A stretch of DNA of 44,172 bases, taken from contig CACYNE010000023.1 of the NCBI GenBank assembly GCA_902775605.1, forward strand, positions 1 through 44,172, in the 5' to 3' direction. Both the position numbers and the translations under genes were made by a program. Of the stretch, positions 42,928 through 44,172 are shown in pieces. The DNA comes from an uncultured Prevotellaceae bacterium (GTDB taxonomy: Bacteria; Bacteroidota; Bacteroidia; Bacteroidales; Bacteroidaceae). Below the pieces are notes generated by a model. That model was not told the origin of the DNA. It saw nothing but the letters and a program-made list of their open reading frames with translations, and ran no database searches. Every line of letters starts with the position of its first letter. The stretch's first letter is position 1.

Positions 42928-43722
42928 GTGATAAAGGAAGTAACTTCATTAAACGAGCCGGGTGTTGCGGTCTTTGGTCAGTTGACCGAAGCCCAGTTGC
43001 GCAATGCGCTCGACCCCGAGAAAGGCATTTTCATTGCTGAGAGTCCCAAGGTCATCCGTGTGGCACTCGATGCGGGCTATGAGCCCCTGTCGCTGCTCTG
43101 CGAGCGCAAGCACATCACTGGCGATGCTGCTGATATCGTGGCCCGCTGTGGCGACATACCTGTCTATACTGGTGAGCGCGACCTGCTGGCCCAGCTCACT
43201 GGCTACACCCTGACGCGCGGCGTGCTCTGCGCCATGCGTCGCCCCAAGGAGAAACCATTGGCTGGTGTGCTCGAAGGTGCTCGCCGTGTGGTGGTCATCG
43301 ATGGGGTGGTGGACACCACGAACATCGGCGCCATCTTCCGTTCGGCAGCAGCCCTGGGCATTGATGCCGTGCTGCTCACCCGCCAGTCGTGCGACCCCTG
43401 GAACCGTCGTGCCGTGCGTGTGTCAATGGGCTCCGTGTTCCTCGTGCCCTGGACGTGGCTCGACAGTTATGCCGACCTCACTGCCCTTGGCTTCAAGACG
43501 GTGGCGATGGCCCTGACAGACAAGTCAATCTCTCTGGACGACCTCGTCCTGAAACAAGAGCCTCGCCTGGCCATTGTGATGGGTACCGAGGGCGACGGAC
43601 TGGCCAAGGACACCATTGCCTCGACCGACTATGTGGTGCGTATCCCTATGGCCCACGGCGTCGATTCGCTCAATGTGGCTGCGGCGGCTGCTGTGGCATT
43701 TTGGGAACTGACAAAAAGGTAA
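42928..43722 (+). CDS. TrmH/SpoU-family RNA methyltransferase
   Basis: A 264-aa SpoU-type methyltransferase acting on ribose 2'-OH in tRNA or rRNA. N-terminal substrate-binding part (FIAESPKVIRVALDAGYEPL), then the knotted SPOUT domain: motif 1 VVVIDGVVDTTNIGAIFRSA with the arginine, motif 2 IVMGTEGDGL, motif 3 IPMAHGVDSLNVAAAAAVAF. The start is GTG at 42928; there is no good ATG nearby. Substrate is not clear from sequence. Confidence 0.87.
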   Translation: MIKEVTSLNEPGVAVFGQLTEAQLRNALDPEKGIFIAESPKVIRVALDAGYEPLSLLCERKHITGDAADIVARCGDIPVYTGERDLLAQLTGYTLTRGVLCAMRRPKEKPLAGVLEGARRVVVIDGVVDTTNIGAIFRSAAALGIDAVLLTRQSCDPWNRRAVRVSMGSVFLVPWTWLDSYADLTALGFKTVAMALTDKSISLDDLVLKQEPRLAIVMGTEGDGLAKDTIASTDYVVRIPMAHGVDSLNVAAAAAVAFWELTKR

Positions 43723-43756
43723 AAAAGTAAAAAGAGTAAAAAGGTAAAAAGTAGAT
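43722..43756 (+). repeat. Short-word spacer repeat (AAAAAGTAAAAAG)
   Basis: AAAAAGGT, AAAAAAGT, AAAAAGAGT words fill the gap between two genes and include the stop and likely upstream region of the next. Confidence 0.7.
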
Positions 43757-44172
43757 ATGAAAAAGATTGTTTTATGGTCTTTCCTCACGCTGAGTGCTGC
43801 GGCCTCGGCTCAGGTTAAGACTGAAATCAAGGAATTTAATCTGGCTGGACCCTTTGCGGTGAGTGCACCGCTGAGTGTCGATACAGTCAATGTAAAGGGT
43901 GAGAAGTTCGATGCGAAGAGTCTGCTCGGCAGCCTCGCACTCACCGCCGAGCCCACCACCACATTCAGTGGGTGTGTGCTGCCTTCGCTGAAAGATAGCA
44001 AGAGTGTGGGCATTCTGAGTTTCTATGTGAACAACAGTGACTACCTCAAAGGAAAAATTGAGGTGAAAGGTCCCAAGAACTATAAGCTCTTCATTGATGG
44101 TCAGGAGGCTGGCGCCGACCTGAAACTGGCGCCCGAGCATCACACCTTTGCCATCCGTTTCCTGGCCGAGCC
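43757..44172 (+). CDS. Secreted protein, partial (runs off the window end)
   Basis: An open frame from ATG 43757 to the window end (138 codons) with no stop. A clear signal peptide (KKIVLWSFLTLSAAASAQ) is followed by KTEIKEFNLAGPFAVSAPLS, DAKSLLGSLALTAEPTTTFS and KGPKNYKLFIDGQEAGADLK. Such N-terminal beta-rich domains occur ahead of large S9- or S41-type peptidases in Prevotella, but the catalytic part is not visible, so I leave the function open. It starts 34 bases after the methyltransferase. Confidence 0.7.
   Translation, partial: MKKIVLWSFLTLSAAASAQVKTEIKEFNLAGPFAVSAPLSVDTVNVKGEKFDAKSLLGSLALTAEPTTTFSGCVLPSLKDSKSVGILSFYVNNSDYLKGKIEVKGPKNYKLFIDGQEAGADLKLAPEHHTFAIRFLAE

Overview
The window looks like a chromosomal segment from a Bacteroidales bacterium, most likely Prevotella or a close relative. 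The gene families are typical of the order (GLPGLI protein, DUF3822, DUF5683, TPR-sensor histidine kinase, SpoIIE-type phosphatase with TPRs, MerR-type regulator beside alaS). Almost every promoter I can read is the Bacteroidetes type, with a -7 box TAnnTTTG and often a TTTG 19-20 bp upstream. These assignments rest on protein and motif recognition alone; no searches were run.

Left accessory region (1-5967). It is AT-richer than the rest and full of small, broken or defence/stress-type genes. A 99-bp sequence at the left edge (promoter box, short transcript, intrinsic terminator) recurs perfectly, in inverted orientation, at 4683-4781. Between the copies lie an MNT nucleotidyltransferase with a decayed HEPN partner, a RelB/YafQ-type toxin-antitoxin pair, a REP-like repeat cluster, a CsgG-DUF4810-GNA1162 outer-membrane operon whose csgG has lost its 5' end at that cluster, and an unlisted 51-aa gene. 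Beyond the right copy come the frameshifted remnant of a D-2-hydroxyacid dehydrogenase and an intact VapBC pair.

Core region (about 6000 to the end). In order: a GLPGLI protein (-) preceded by the tail of a decayed paralogue; a run of a double-domain SGNH/CE12 esterase, TPR histidine kinase, dnaG, queD, queE and cls; convergent rsmD and DUF3822; a RecD-like helicase with a BASS transporter; a TPR/SpoIIE phosphatase; and surE-lpxB (-), divergent from parA-parB-DUF5683-mltD-like-rsh-nadE, which ends in a strong terminator. Then come a MerR-type regulator (-), alaS and nhaD; a leftward signalling operon of two PAS histidine kinases and an AraC regulator; an O-acetylhomoserine sulfhydrylase; frr, rsgA and a SpoU rRNA methyltransferase; and the start of a secreted protein cut off by the window end.

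Main points of interest. The first kinase of the paired-kinase operon has Phe where the phospho-accepting His should be, while its partner is intact. Short-word repeats, normally intergenic in this window, sit in frame inside dnaG and queE. Swapped parS-like half-sites lie just before parA. The 99-bp inverted repeats enclose the toxin/CsgG island. A REP-like cluster has truncated csgG. A + strand terminator is embedded in the 3' end of lpxB. No tRNA, rRNA, CRISPR array or intact transposase was seen.
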